The translations under genes were made by a program, and so were the position numbers. From Astrothelium macrocarpum (lineage: Eukaryota; Ascomycota; Dothideomycetes; Trypetheliales; Trypetheliaceae), in the NCBI GenBank assembly GCA_021030915.1, contig JAGEMR010000118.1:1-64000 (forward strand): a DNA stretch of 64,000 nt, in the 5' to 3' direction. The notes under the pieces are model-generated. The model was not told the DNA's origin, did no database searches, and saw only the letters and a program-made list of their open reading frames with translations. Shown here one piece after another: positions 42,872 to 53,866 of this stretch; positions within the stretch are counted from its first letter, which is position 1, and each line of letters begins with the position of its first letter.

Positions 42872-45800
42872 ATGGCCGACGAAGTTCGCATCGACAAGGA
42901 AATCTTCCACGACCGCCTCGCCTCGTTCATCTCACAATGGAAGCGATCTGGCGACGCGTTTTTTGGTGGCGCAAACTCGATTGTCATTCTGGTGGGCAAG
43001 GCCGACGAAACTGCCACTTTTCGAAAGAACAATGGCTTTCAGGTTAGTCTTGATTTGCTTGCGCAGCCTGACTCTGCGATTATCTGACCTGTCACCTATA
43101 GTTTTGGCTTTTAGGCTACGAATTCCCTGCAACGCTCTTCGTCATCACCCAGGAATCTATTCACATAGTGACAACAAAGAAGAAAGGTTTGAACTTCAGG
43201 CATCACAACTTGGAGCGGAGCTAAGAAGATGAATAGCATCCTATCTCGAGCCACTCAAGGGCGGCAAGACGCCTGTTGAGCTTCATGTGAGAGGGAAAGA
43301 CGCAGATCAAAATACGAAGCAGCTAGAGGAATGTGTTGAACTCATCAAGACCGCTGGTGTATGTTACCATCACTCACGTTTACTGCCGATAAATGCTAAT
43401 GATGTATGCAGAAAAAGGTTGGAGTTCTTACAAAAGACACTGCCATCGGACCCTTTGTCGATGAATGGAAATCGGCTTTTGGCGATGCCTCGAAAGAGCT
43501 TGAAGAAGTGGACATTGCAGCTGCGCTATCATCGGCAATGGCTGTCAAAGATGAAAAAGAATTGCGCGCTATTCGAGATGCCTCCCGAGCATCTAGTGGT
43601 ATTATGAAGGGCTACCTCTCTGACCAACTTGCCTCAACCATCGACTCCGGTGCCAAAATCACCCACAAAGTCTTTTCTCAGAAAATCTCGAACAAGATTG
43701 ATGATACCAAATATCTTCAGAGCCTAAAGGTCTCCGCCCAGTTTGATCCCAGTCAACTCGACTGGAATGTTGTTCCAATCGTTCAGAGTGGAGGAAATTA
43801 TGATTTCAAGCCATCTGCCGCTGTGGATGACAATAACCTTCATGAAGGCGTTATCATTGCTCAGCTCGGGCTCAGGTATCTCACTTATAGCTGTGTGCTT
43901 GGAAGAACATTTTTGGTGGATCCCAACAAATCTCAAGAATCAGCGTACAAGCTACTTTTATCTGTACACGAGACGGTCATCAAAGAAATCCGAGATGGTG
44001 TTGCAGCCAAAGACGTATACGTAAAGGCAATGGGCGTTGTCAAGTCCAAGAAACCGGAGTTTGAGAAAAATTTTGTTTCTAGCGTGGGATACGGTATCGG
44101 AATCGAAGGGCGCGACACAACGCTTTCAATGAATGCCAAAAACACCCGAACGCTCAAGGATGGGATGACATTAAGCATCGTAACCGGCTTTCAGGATATT
44201 GAAAATCCAAAACCACAAGACAAGAAGAGTGGGACGTACTCCTTACTTCTTAGCGATACTGTTCGGGTGACGCGCGGCGAAGCCTTTGTCTTTACTGGCA
44301 ATGCTCCGTCTGATCTTGAAACAAATGCCTTTTATTTTAAAGATGAAGAAGACTTCCAACAGAAGAAGCCAAAGAAGGACTCCAAAGTTGGCGGCATTGC
44401 GCAAACAAACATTACAAAGACACGTCTTCGAGCAGACAGAAACAAGAATGTGAACGAAGAAAAGGATGCCGCTCGTCGTGAACACCAGAAAGAATTACAT
44501 TCAAAGAAACAGAAGCAAGGTCTTGAACGTTTCAAGGAACAGACTGGCAATCTGAATGGTACAGAGGAGAAGAAGTTTAAGCGCTTTGAATCGTACAAGC
44601 GTGACAATCAGCTTCCTCCCAGAGTGAAAGACCTTGTGATTGTTGTGGACCAAAAGAGCTCGACAGTCGTCCTGCCCATAATGGGTCGTCCTGTTCCATT
44701 TCACATCAATACGATCAAGAACGCCAGCCGTACAGATGAAGGAGAATACACATTTCTTCGGATCAATTTCCTTTCTCCTGGTCAAGGTGTTGGTCGCAAA
44801 GATGACCAGCCGTTTGAGGACCCTTCGGCGCAGTTTGTCCGCAGTCTCACGTTCCGATCAAAGGACTTTGATCGCATGGAAGACATTACAAATCAAATCA
44901 CTGAACTCAAGAAGACTGCCGTAAGACGTGAGCAAGAAAAGAAGGACATGGAAGATGTCGTCGAACAGGACAAACTTGTTGAGATTAGGAGTGAGTACAG
45001 AAATTTGTATGACTGTAATATCTTGCTAACAAAGCTTTAGATCGTCGCCCTCACAGGCTTGAACCAATCTTTATTCGCCCTGCTATGGATGGAAAGAGAC
45101 TTCCTGGCTCGATTGAAATTCATCAGAATGGTCTCAGATACCATCATGGAAATGGCTCCCAGAAAGTTGATGTCCTTTTCAGCAACGTCAAGCATCTATT
45201 CTTCCAACCGTCTGCTCATGAGCTGATTGTCATCATTCATGTCCATCTTATTAATCCTATCCTTATTGGCAAGAAGAAGACCAAAGATGTGCAATTCTAC
45301 CGTGAAGCTACCGAAATGCAATTCGATGAAACGGGTAACCGCAAGCGTAAACATCGATACGGTGACGAAGAGGAGTTTGAAGCCGAACAAGAGGAACGAC
45401 GAAGGAGAGCACAACTCGACAAGGAGTTTAAATCGTTCGCCGAAAAAATATCAGATGCCGGCAAGAGTGACAATCTGTCTGTTGACGTTCCTTTCCGTGA
45501 GCTAGGATTCAACGGTGTGCCTTCAAGATCAAGCGTCATCGTTCAACCCAGCACCGACTGCCTGGTACAACTGACTGAGCCACCGTTCTTCGTTGTCTCT
45601 CTCGCAGACATTGAAGTTGTCCACCTCGAGAGAGTGCAGTTTGGACTTAAAAACTTTGATATGGTCATCGTATTCAAAGACTTCAATCGAACTCCGGTGC
45701 ATATTAATACTATTCCGGTGGAGAGTCTCGATGGTGTCAAAGACTGGCTGGATTCGGTAGAACTGCCATTCTCCGAGGGACCGCTGAACTTGAATTGGGG

Positions 45801-46137
45801 TCAGATTATGAAGACAGTTACGGCAAATCCACACGAATTCTTCAATGACGGTGGGTGGAGCTTCCTTGCCGCTGATTCAGATGACGAAGACAAGGAAGAA
45901 GAATCAGAGGAAGAGTCGGCATTTGAAATGTCTGAGTCGGAGGTGGCTGCAAGCGACGAGTCGTCTGAGGATGACTCTGAGTTTGATGAAGAAGCTTCCG
46001 CAGAGGCCAGTGATGACGATGCGTCGGCAGACGACGACGAAGGCGAGGATTGGGATGAGATGGAAGCCAAAGCCAAGAAGAAGGACCGAGAGAGCGGGCT
46101 TGATGATGAAGACCGTGGGAAGAAGAAGAAGCGCTGA
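42872..46137 (+). CDS. spt16: FACT complex histone chaperone subunit Spt16
   Basis: Five exons: 42872-43042, 43102-43186, 43237-43358, 43412-44990 and 45041-46137, giving 1017 residues. All four introns (50-59 nt) have GT-AG ends, branch-like sites and matching phases. Domains: an N-terminal peptidase-like lobe without need for catalysis (about 1-440), a central charged segment, dimerisation and middle domains with [18 protein letters not shown] and VNINTIP-type blocks, and a long Asp/Glu/Ser-rich C-terminal tail (about 925-1000) ending in a basic KKKKR. That acidic tail binds H2A-H2B. With Pob3 the protein forms FACT, which opens and rebuilds nucleosomes during transcription and replication. 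Length matches the family (about 1020-1040). The tail is repetitive GA-rich DNA on the plus strand. Confidence 0.95.
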
Positions 46138-46308
46138 GCCAGCGTGCAATGCATGCACACCATGCATACACCTGCCTTTGTGCTACTAGAACTTTCTTGT
46201 GTACGATAGCCATGCGGATCACGCGCTTAGGAACTTTCACAAGTCAATGATTCTTATCATGAGCAGGCTCCCCAGCATCATGCAAACACGAGATGATCGG
46301 CCAAAGCT

Positions 46309-47235
46309 TTAGAATGGCACATCCATGTCCTCAGCCTTTTCATTCCCATCTATCCCCCTTGACGCATCCTCATTCCCACTACCCACCACCTCCTTTATAA
46401 ACGCAATCAACGGATTCACAAACTGCTTCTGACTACTCGGCAAAAAGTGTCCTCCCGGATGATACACCACCCTCCCCTCCGTCCGCTCACACGCCTCCAC
46501 CAACCTCAAACTCCTCACCTCTTCCACCACCGTATCCAAACTCCCCAAAAAATGCAACATCGGCGTCGCAATCTTCGGCTCATAAAACCCGCGATACAGC
46601 ACATTCACCGCGCCAAACCCACTATAGCTCACCGCAAACCTCAACGGCCCATGCCCGCCCCGAAACGCCTCTTCGTCCAGAAACGCCATCCCCCCCCGCG
46701 CCTCCACAGCAGCAAACCCCTCCCGCCGCCCGGGCTCCAGCAAACTCGCCACCATCCCCGCCAGCGCGCCGCCCTGCGAGAAGCCGATCACGCCGTCGAA
46801 CGGACCCTCGCGCATCAGCACGTCGGCCACGCGGTGCAGGCCCGCCTCCAAGCCCGCGTACACGAAGGGCTCCGCCTCGCCCTGCCGCGTCCACCAGCCG
46901 TATGCGTCCTCTGCTGATGCCAGGTTGTTGGCGTCGATGTCTGCGCCGGGGATGTCCGGCGGCGCGAGCTTGATGGGCGCGGTCGGGTAGTGCAGGGTGA
47001 TGCCGCCGGGGGGTGGGAAGGCGCGGTGCAGGTGTTTTTCGAGGGCGCGGGTTTTGGAGCGGAATAAGGGACCGGATTGGGTGAAGCCGTGGAGCATGAG
47101 GAGTTTGAGGGGGCGTGGGGGGGTGGAGGCGGGTTGGGAGGATGATGGGGTGGTCATGGTGGTGTGTGGCGAGGAGGGGGAGCGTAGGCGATGGCGGGTC
47201 AAAGAGTGGAGCGGGTTTAGAACGGCATTGCGCAT
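46309..47235 (-). CDS. FSH1-type serine hydrolase (ovarian-tumour-suppressor OVCA2 family)
   Basis: The frame is open to 47442, but the sequence becomes protein-like only from about 47235. Two starts are reasonable: ATG 47235 (308 residues, with a basic Arg/Ser-rich leader that could target mitochondria) or ATG 47157 (282 residues, closer to FSH1 length). Motifs: LKLLMLHGFTQSG at the start of the fold, nucleophile elbow GFSQGG, acid in LGSLDTVV and catalytic His in HPGGHFLP. The order Ser-Asp-His and the short core match FSH1/OVCA2 hydrolases, soluble esterases of poorly known substrate. Members also occur in polyketide clusters, but the neighbours here are housekeeping genes. The whole gene lies in a GC-rich skew island, which explains its Ala/Gly/Arg-rich composition. 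Confidence 0.82.
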   Translation of the reverse strand: MRNAVLNPLHSLTRHRLRSPSSPHTTMTTPSSSQPASTPPRPLKLLMLHGFTQSGPLFRSKTRALEKHLHRAFPPPGGITLHYPTAPIKLAPPDIPGADIDANNLASAEDAYGWWTRQGEAEPFVYAGLEAGLHRVADVLMREGPFDGVIGFSQGGALAGMVASLLEPGRREGFAAVEARGGMAFLDEEAFRGGHGPLRFAVSYSGFGAVNVLYRGFYEPKIATPMLHFLGSLDTVVEEVRSLRLVEACERTEGRVVYHPGGHFLPSSQKQFVNPLIAFIKEVVGSGNEDASRGIDGNEKAEDMDVPF

Positions 47236-47240
47236 AGGTT
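46320..47240. other. GC-rich island with C-to-G skew switch (FSH hydrolase gene)
   Basis: The plus strand is very C-rich at about 46320-46780 and very G-rich at about 46930-47240, switching between. The host gene is on the minus strand, so the skew does not follow the coding strand. Confidence 0.75.
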
Positions 47241-47668
47241 GATGCGAGGGGGGTGAGGATGGAAAGCGAAGAGCGTTAAAATTAATAGTGATGTGGTAAA
47301 TGTTAGATTCTCTTGAAGCTGATGGTTGTGAATTCTTATCGATATGTATCCGTGAAAAGTGCATCATTTCAAAACATACTTCCTGATTCGTCGATCGGCT
47401 GCTCCATACAAACTTGCATAGGATGCGTCTCTCCCAATTCACGTTTCATAGTAATATGGATAATTTTTCTACTATGAAAAATCTTTGAAGAAACTCATTT
47501 TCGATTTTGACAGGAATTGCCTCGCCGGTTGTGGAGTAAAATCGTGCCAAAGCTTGACACGAAAATCTAGATATTTCCTAATCAGGCATAAATGCACAGA
47601 CCACTTACCCTTTCTGAAGTTTGGGAGAAAGTTGAAATTCAATCCCAAGACTCTTTCTTTTGCTCACT
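47236..47668. other. Divergent promoter between FSH hydrolase and Ipi3 genes
   Basis: About 430 bp (510 bp if the FSH gene starts at 47157). No gene; AT-richer than the neighbouring island. Confidence 0.5.
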
Positions 47669-49448
47669 ATGCTCACCGAGGCTTTCATCGCTTCAACTAA
47701 CGGCACCCCCAAGTCCTCTACATCGGCTGCCATCAAAGATGCCTCCATCTTCATCCACCAGTTCCAGCCGCAACCCTCCGTCCGCACCAGCTTCAAGAAG
47801 AGCGCCACTCCCCGAAATTGCTTGGCCGCAAGCCCGTCCCACATATTTGCTGCCCAAGCGGAAAAGGCCGTCGTGCACGTATACAACAGAGAAAAGGGAA
47901 ATCAGGAAACGCTTGTGCCGTTCCCCGAGAGAATTCACAGCATTACCTCCGCCGCTGATGGATCTATCCTCGTACTTGGGACCGAAGGAGGTCGGATGTT
48001 TGTTTGGGAGGTGGGTAGACATGGACAGCCTGTTGGAAAGAAAAGGCTGAAAAGTGTTCGAGACTTGTACAGGCCGCCAAGTTGCTACACAGGCAGCGCA
48101 TTTGCAGCCGGTGACAACACTTGCCGTTGACCAAAACTCAAATTTCCTCCTTTCCGGCTCTGCCGACTCGAACATCCACGTTTGGTCCTTGCCAGATATA
48201 CTGTCATGGTCCAACAACACTTCGTCTTCCCAGGATACGAGCAGATCATTACGACATACTTTGTCGACTCATCGCGCAGCCATTACCAGTCTCATCCTAG
48301 GACATAGCGCAAGCTTCCTCAACATAGCAGTATCAGCATCTGAAGACAATACTTGCATCATTTGGAACTACCAAAATGGACAGGCATTGCGAACATACCT
48401 TCTACCGTCTGCACCACTATGCTTGGCTCTCGACCCAGCAGATCGTTCTTTCTATACTGGCTTCGCGGATGGCTCTATTCAGCTTGTCCGCTTCTACGAA
48501 GATCCTTCCAACCCAATGATCAACGTCAACGATCCCTCCCAAGCACCAAGTGGGATCAAGGTGCGAGAAAAGGACCGGCTGACAGCGGCTGGACAGGATC
48601 TCGGAACCACACTCAGCATGGATCTCAGTTATGATGGCACTACTCTTCTTACGGGACATGAAAATGGAAAGATCATCTGCTGGGACATTGGCGGTGCACG
48701 ATTTCAGAGTATCCTTTGCGACCTCTATGGGCCGGTCACCAATCTACATTTTGAAACTCCTACGGGTTTCGTTGGTGCTGTGAAGGAGCCACCGTACAAA
48801 ATTCATTCAGTCACTAAACCACGCTTCGACTTGTCTACAACAGGGCAAGGCATTGTGCCTGCTGCGTACACATTTACTAGCCAATTCACGTTAGATTTAC
48901 CCGATACATCTCCACGGATATGGGAATCCGGTCGAATATCAGGCCGCGAGCGCTTTGACCAAGCCCTCCTCCATCCTTCATTTCCCTCCGATCTCCTCGA
49001 ATCCAGCATAGCCGAGCTCACCACCCTTCGCGCCAATCCACCTCGTCAAACTAATGGTCATGCGGCCAATGAACATGACGCTGATTTCCTGTCTTTCGAT
49101 GGTGACATGAGCGCTCCCATCGACGCCGCAACAGAAGTACAACCTGGCGAACCCAAGATCTCACCTGTAGGTCTTGAGGCGGAAAATCAGACGCTAAAAG
49201 ACCAGGTCGCTGCATTACAGCGAACACTGAATGCATCGTTTGGCCAGATAGAGCATTTACGGCAAGAGCAAAAAGTGTGGTCCCAATGGGAGCGGGAGAA
49301 AAAGCGTAAGAGGGAGGAGACACAGGACAGGCGGAGAGATCGGGCAGAAAGGATATGGGCTGGAGAGAACGTGGATGCCGAGATTGAAGCCAGTCCAGGG
49401 GATAGCAGTAGCAGTCCGTGGGAGAGTTCTGATCCTAATGAAGACTGA
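47669..49448 (+). CDS. ipi3: WD40 pre-rRNA processing protein Ipi3
   Basis: Exons 47669-48010 and 48063-49448 join across a 52-nt intron (GTGGGT...CGAG) in phase 0 and give 575 residues. The joint restores FVWETCTGRQVATQAAHLQPVTTLAVDQN, a WD repeat edge typical of Ipi3/WDR18. The repeats include FLLSGSADSNIHVWSL, ISVASEDNTCIIWNY-like and LLTGHENGKIICWDIGG blocks. A C-terminal coiled coil (about 490-560: LEAENQTLKDQVAALQRTLN..., then EKKRKREETQDRRR) is also expected. Ipi3 is part of the Rix1-Ipi1-Ipi3 complex, which matures pre-60S subunits at the ITS2 stage and in yeast also takes part in replication licensing. ATG 47669 follows a TTG in frame and is the only ATG fitting the homologous start. 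Confidence 0.88.
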
Positions 49449-49774
49449 GGATTTGTCTTTGCTATTGGCGGTACTTGAGCTTGAATGATACCCGCGGCTT
49501 GTGAAACTCAAAGTCTTTGTAGACTAACGAGGTTCATGTTCCATCGACGAAATGTACATCGCTTACCCAGACTAATGACAAAAACATATTATGGCAGTGT
49601 TCAATATACAAAGCAAAAAGAAGCGCGGTATGCTTTGTCTGTCTATAAGGGAGTCACCGGCGCATCGCCAGAAACGTGCGACAGAAAATATATTACAATT
49701 CCATCCTCTCCAGCAACACATCTTACCCACCTCAAACCATCTCTCCCACCATCCCCTTTCCATCCCTCAACCCC
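49449..49774. other. Intergenic between convergent Ipi3 and Rpn5 genes
   Basis: Untranslated 3' ends. The right half (from about 49690) is already part of the C-rich arm of the skew island. Confidence 0.5.
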
Positions 49775-50500
49775 CTAATGCACCTTCCCCGCCTTCCCCC
49801 CCTTCCCCTCCTCCCCCTTCCTCGTCTGAATCCGCGCCATCATCTCCTCCTTCGTAATCAAATGATCAATCCTCTCCAACAGTCCCAACAAACCCTTCAT
49901 ATCCGCACTCCACTCATTCAACACATCATCCGCCCCCCTCACCCTCGCAAAGCTCACCACCCCCGCGGGCCGATCAATCCGCGCATACACGGTGCCATTC
50001 GTCACCAGCTCGGCAAGCACCCGCTCCGTCTCGCCCGCCTCCAGATCCAGTAATTCCCGCAGCCGCGCCAGCCGGATGCGCGTGTAGTAGCGCGCGATCA
50101 CGCGCACGTTGTGCTCGATCACCCGCGTCCGCAGCGCGCGCCACCGCGTCTCGGCGGATGCGTCGACGCCTGCGCGCGCCGCGGACGCGGAGTCCGCCGC
50201 GAATACGTCTGTGTTGCAGAGGTGCGGGCCGTATTGGGCTGCGACCATTGGCCAGCGCATCAATTCGGGGACCGTGAAGAGTTTGAGCAGGGCCGCGTCG
50301 GTCGGGATGAGGTTTGCCGGGCGTGAGTCGCGCGCGATGCGTTGGAGAAGGTCGGATTGTTCGTTGTCGTGGGGGGCGAGGATGATGAAGTAGATGATGC
50401 GTTGGAGGGACTGTGAGGGGGATGGTCAGATTAGTTGAGAAGACTAGGAGAGGTGAAGGGGAGGAGGTTAGGGTTAAGATGGACGTACGGCTTTGAGCTT
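49690..50500. other. GC-rich island with C-to-G skew switch (Rpn5 3' part)
   Basis: The plus strand is C-rich at about 49690-50060 and G-rich at about 50200-50500, switching near 50100-50180. It spans the last Rpn5 exon, its last intron and some 3' flank, so coding constraint alone cannot explain it. Confidence 0.75.
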
Positions 50501-51530
50501 GTCGGGGTCGTTTTCGACGGCTTCGGTATCGAGGACTTGTCTGTAGTGCTTGCATACGTCGAGGTACTTATCCTCGTGTTTTGCAAGGATGATCTGTTGC
50601 TCGTAGTATCTGAGTTTGAGGTCTGTGACATCGTCTTCTGGTTCTGGAGGAGGTTCGTCGACACTACGTTTCTTCTCCTTTTCCTCTCGTTCTTTTCGCT
50701 CCTTTTCCAGTTCTTCGGGTGTTTTCTTTGGCTTCCGGGCAAAATAGCGTGTACTGATTTTTCGACTCAATATGCCTGCCTGTACCCAGTCACCGCTTTC
50801 AATACACAAAGATACTTGCTCGAGGATGAACTCGGTCTTTTCTCGTCTCGACATGGAGCCAAAGGTCTCGACTTGGAGCTCGCAGAGAATGTCGGTAGCG
50901 GCATGAACATCGCCTTGTGCTTTTTTGATGTTCGATAAGATTCTCGTCACTCTTGCTCGTTCTACTTCGACGAATATCTTTGAGAAGCAAAAGTCAGATT
51001 CAACGATCCATATAAATACGAGTCAAGGCAGGAGCGTACCTTTCCCTCGGTCACCGTTCTCAGAGTCTCAATGACAGACAGCTTCGTCTCCAGATCTGGC
51101 GTATCGTCCAAGAAACCCATAGCAACCTGAACCATGCGTGTAATGGCTTGCTTGAGCTGGCCATGCTTTTTGGAAAGTAATAATACTTGTTCATTCAGTA
51201 GAGTCCAGTCGCCAGCTTCTTTGCACAACGTTATGATTGTGACAATGATACGTGATGTTGACGGAAGGTCTGAGGCCTAGTAACATGTATTAGGTTCCGC
51301 CAAAGGTAGATTCAGAGATTCGGATATATTTTACTTGTCTGGTTTGTTTTTCGAGTACCAGAAGCTTGTCAACGGCACCAATAAGGTTGCTCTGTGAGAT
51401 GCGATCAGCAGGCTTTGAACACACTTAGTCGTTGAGAATATACCTCTGCAAGCTTCTGAGCTTCAGGAATCAACTCATCCACCTGTTTGGTGAAATCCTT
51501 GTCAGCCTTCAAGACCTCGCCCCCGGACAT
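49775..51530 (-). CDS. rpn5: 26S proteasome regulatory subunit Rpn5 (PCI domain)
   Basis: Five exons from ATG 51530: 51444-51530, 51335-51391, 51040-51276, 50489-50977 and 49775-50410, giving 501 residues. All phases agree and introns are 52, 58, 62 and 78 nt. The protein is an alpha-helical solenoid: LLNEQVLLLSKKHGQLKQAI and LDVCKHYRQVLDTEAV helices, then a charged linker KPKKTPEELEKERKER. The C-terminal PCI winged helix has NVRVIARYYTRIRLARLRELLDL and GTVYARIDRPAGVVSF, followed by a helical tail. Rpn5 sits in the lid of the 26S proteasome and contacts Rpn11 and Rpn3. The C-terminal exon is unusually Ala/Arg-rich because it lies in a GC-skew island (for example SASAARAGVDASAETRWRALR). Confidence 0.93.
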
Positions 51531-51939
51531 CTTGGCGGCCGCAAATCAAAGGGATGAGAGTATGAGGGATCTATCCGACGCTCAAGGGCAAGAGAGGCGT
51601 AGAAGTTACGAGGGAGAGGTTTATCGACGATTCGGATAAATGTGGAGAGCGTAATGGTCGAACATGTGCTTCGTTGTTGCAGGCGCGCCTTGAGGTCGAG
51701 CTCGACTCTGATGCTCCGAATCGCCTCCGCCGCCAACATTTTGGCCGTGATCTTCCAGTGATCAAAGCACAGATAGCTTCGCATTTAATTTTCATATCGG
51801 CGTGCTCGTATTTTCTCCATAAATTCTATCGACGCTACATAAATCAAAGTCAAATGCAGTTTCTAGCACTTCCTCCTGCGCCTGGTTCTATCCAAAGGGT
51901 ATCTCGATCGATGATTTAAGACATGCATCCACTGTCATT
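51531..51939. other. Rpn5 promoter and EPT1/CPT1-like 3' flank
   Basis: 409 bp between two minus-strand genes. Frames here are shadows without family resemblance. Confidence 0.45.
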
Positions 51940-53498
51940 CTAGTAAAGCTTCTTGGATTCGCCAACCTCATGGTATGGATGCTTGATGGTCAGGCACCAA
52001 ATATCCAAGTAATCACAAATCGCAAAAATCACATCCATCACAAAGCTGCCGTACACGCCGATCGCTAGTCCTAGGCAGAGGAACATGAATGCCACCTGAT
52101 ACACATCGTTCCCCAATGCACTTGGCCATCCGAAGCCAAAATGATTTTGGAGCCATGGTCCTAAACTATCCAGAACTCCAGCCACAACGGGTAAGATGAG
52201 GATATTTTGGAAGGGAAATTCGCTCTTCAGAATATGTCCGACGATCATCTGGCCCACCGAATATGCATTGACCAAACCAACAAAGATGACAAATGGAACA
52301 AGATGCTCCTCGAGAATGACTGGCTGCAAGTAAAGGTAAGCAACAATCAGGGTCCATTGGAAGAAGAATGGGAGCAAGCCAAATAGCGCAGGAGCGGGTG
52401 ATTGATTTCGCTTCCGACGCTCGTTCATAACGTTAATCGCACTGTAATGTTGAGATTAACTAGGTATCATTGCAGTACCGAAGGACATACCTCGAGACTG
52501 TGTTGAATACTAGCACGACTCCTCCGTAAACCATGTACCATTCATTCCAGGCAAGATTGTAGAGTACATCAGGGATGCTCTCTTGATTCGAAACACCAAG
52601 CGACTGGAACATGGACTGCTGCCAAAAACTGGCACCTCCAAGAATGGCAGTCATTGCATACACGATGCAAAGAGTCAAGATGCCTTCGACTGGTCCTGAG
52701 ATCAGACCAAGTGTAAGCGTATGAGTGTGGTACTCATCCCACGTCTGCACGTAGAAAGTAAGGAGCGCTGAAAGGGCATTTTAGCTAGTCTCATCAATCA
52801 CACGGCGCATCTCTGACTAACATGCAAACAAAGTTGCAACAGTCTTCCAGCCTTGGCCAAGATTCATTGCTGCTGCAAAGAGGAGAACCTCGAGTGTCGT
52901 ATTCAGTGCGTCAACGCCTATCTCAAACCCATTAGCACAGAGCTTCCGGATGCTTTCAAGAGCACTCGCCATGATCAAAAAGTTCCCCGAGTGGTCCACT
53001 TTGGTGAGTGCGTCGTCTGTTTATTTCATAAGCATCGACAGTATTTCATAGCTTGCGAATACATACGCCTGGGTGCCATCAATAGCATCAAACGTCTGAT
53101 ACAGGAAAAGCCCGATTGACCAACTCCCATAGACCCATGGTGGACAGTCTTGGTCAAGGGTTGGGCAATACCAGAGCAAAGTAAGGAAATTGACAACCAC
53201 AAAAGCAAAGCCAGAGAGCGTAATCTAGGTATGCCAATTTTGAGCACGTGATCTAATTGGGCTTTTCTCAAAATTGGCCAAGACTTACAGCATTCGGACT
53301 ATAAACTCGCCTCAATCAGCCAGCTAAACAGAATATGAAGTTGATCGTGCTAACTCACGCCATTGACATTGGAAAGCAGTTGATCACGAATTTCGTATAG
53401 AATGGTTTCAGAACATATCGCGAAACCAGACTGTGATCAATTCCTGAATACTTGTATTCCTTCAGCTTTGGAAGCTGATTTTGCCGGATGTAAACCAT
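51940..53498 (-). CDS. CDP-alcohol phosphotransferase: ethanolamine/cholinephosphotransferase
   Basis: Seven exons from ATG 53498: 53359-53498, 53289-53298 (10 nt), 53067-53224, 52970-53016, 52822-52917, 52491-52767 and 51940-52441. The product is 409 residues and all phases agree. The CDP-alcohol phosphotransferase signature DG(x)2AR(x)8G(x)3D(x)3D is complete only after splicing. DGTQA-RRTHQSG comes from exons 3 and 4, and GELFDHG-VDALNTT from exons 4 and 5. Intron 4 (52918-52969) has GC-AG ends. About eight to ten hydrophobic helices follow. The enzyme transfers phosphoethanolamine or phosphocholine from the CDP form to diacylglycerol, the last Kennedy-pathway step, in the ER/Golgi. Whether it is EPT1 or CPT1 type cannot be told by eye. 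A Tc1 element sits 222 bp upstream of its ATG. Confidence 0.92.
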
Positions 53499-53719
53499 TT
53501 TGACGCGTTATCATCGAGCTTTCAGGAAAATTTTCAGTCCTGGAATGGTAGACAAAGTCAAGTTTCGGTGAAGGATGAGCTGGCACTGCTTAGCAAGCCC
53601 CTGATCAAGAAAATTCCAAAACACCATTTACTTGGCAGTAATAAAATCCAACGCCAATTGCGTTTCAGGGCCTAAATTTAGCTTTGTCGGCTAGGACAAC
53701 GCTAGAAAAAGTCATCGTA

Positions 53720-53835
53720 CGGAGGTGCGTCCCAAAAGTTTTGGCCGCGCTAATTCATAGCGTCGACATTAGCTCGGCACTAGTTCCCACCAAATTTACT
53801 ACTGAATCTAATGCAGCCGAATGCGCACAAATGCA
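53720..53835 (+). repeat. Left 116-bp terminal inverted repeat
   Basis: Base-for-base identical to the reverse complement of 55373-55488 by eye. Starts immediately after the TA at 53718-53719. It retains CpA dinucleotides, so it shows no RIP damage. Confidence 0.92.
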
Positions 53836-53866
53836 AATTTTCGTCTCATCTCATATTCATCTCAAA

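Noticed and set aside
49974..50555. 193-codon minus-strand ORF rich in Pro/Arg
   Set aside because: Out-of-frame shadow of Rpn5 in the GC-rich island; stops are simply rare there.
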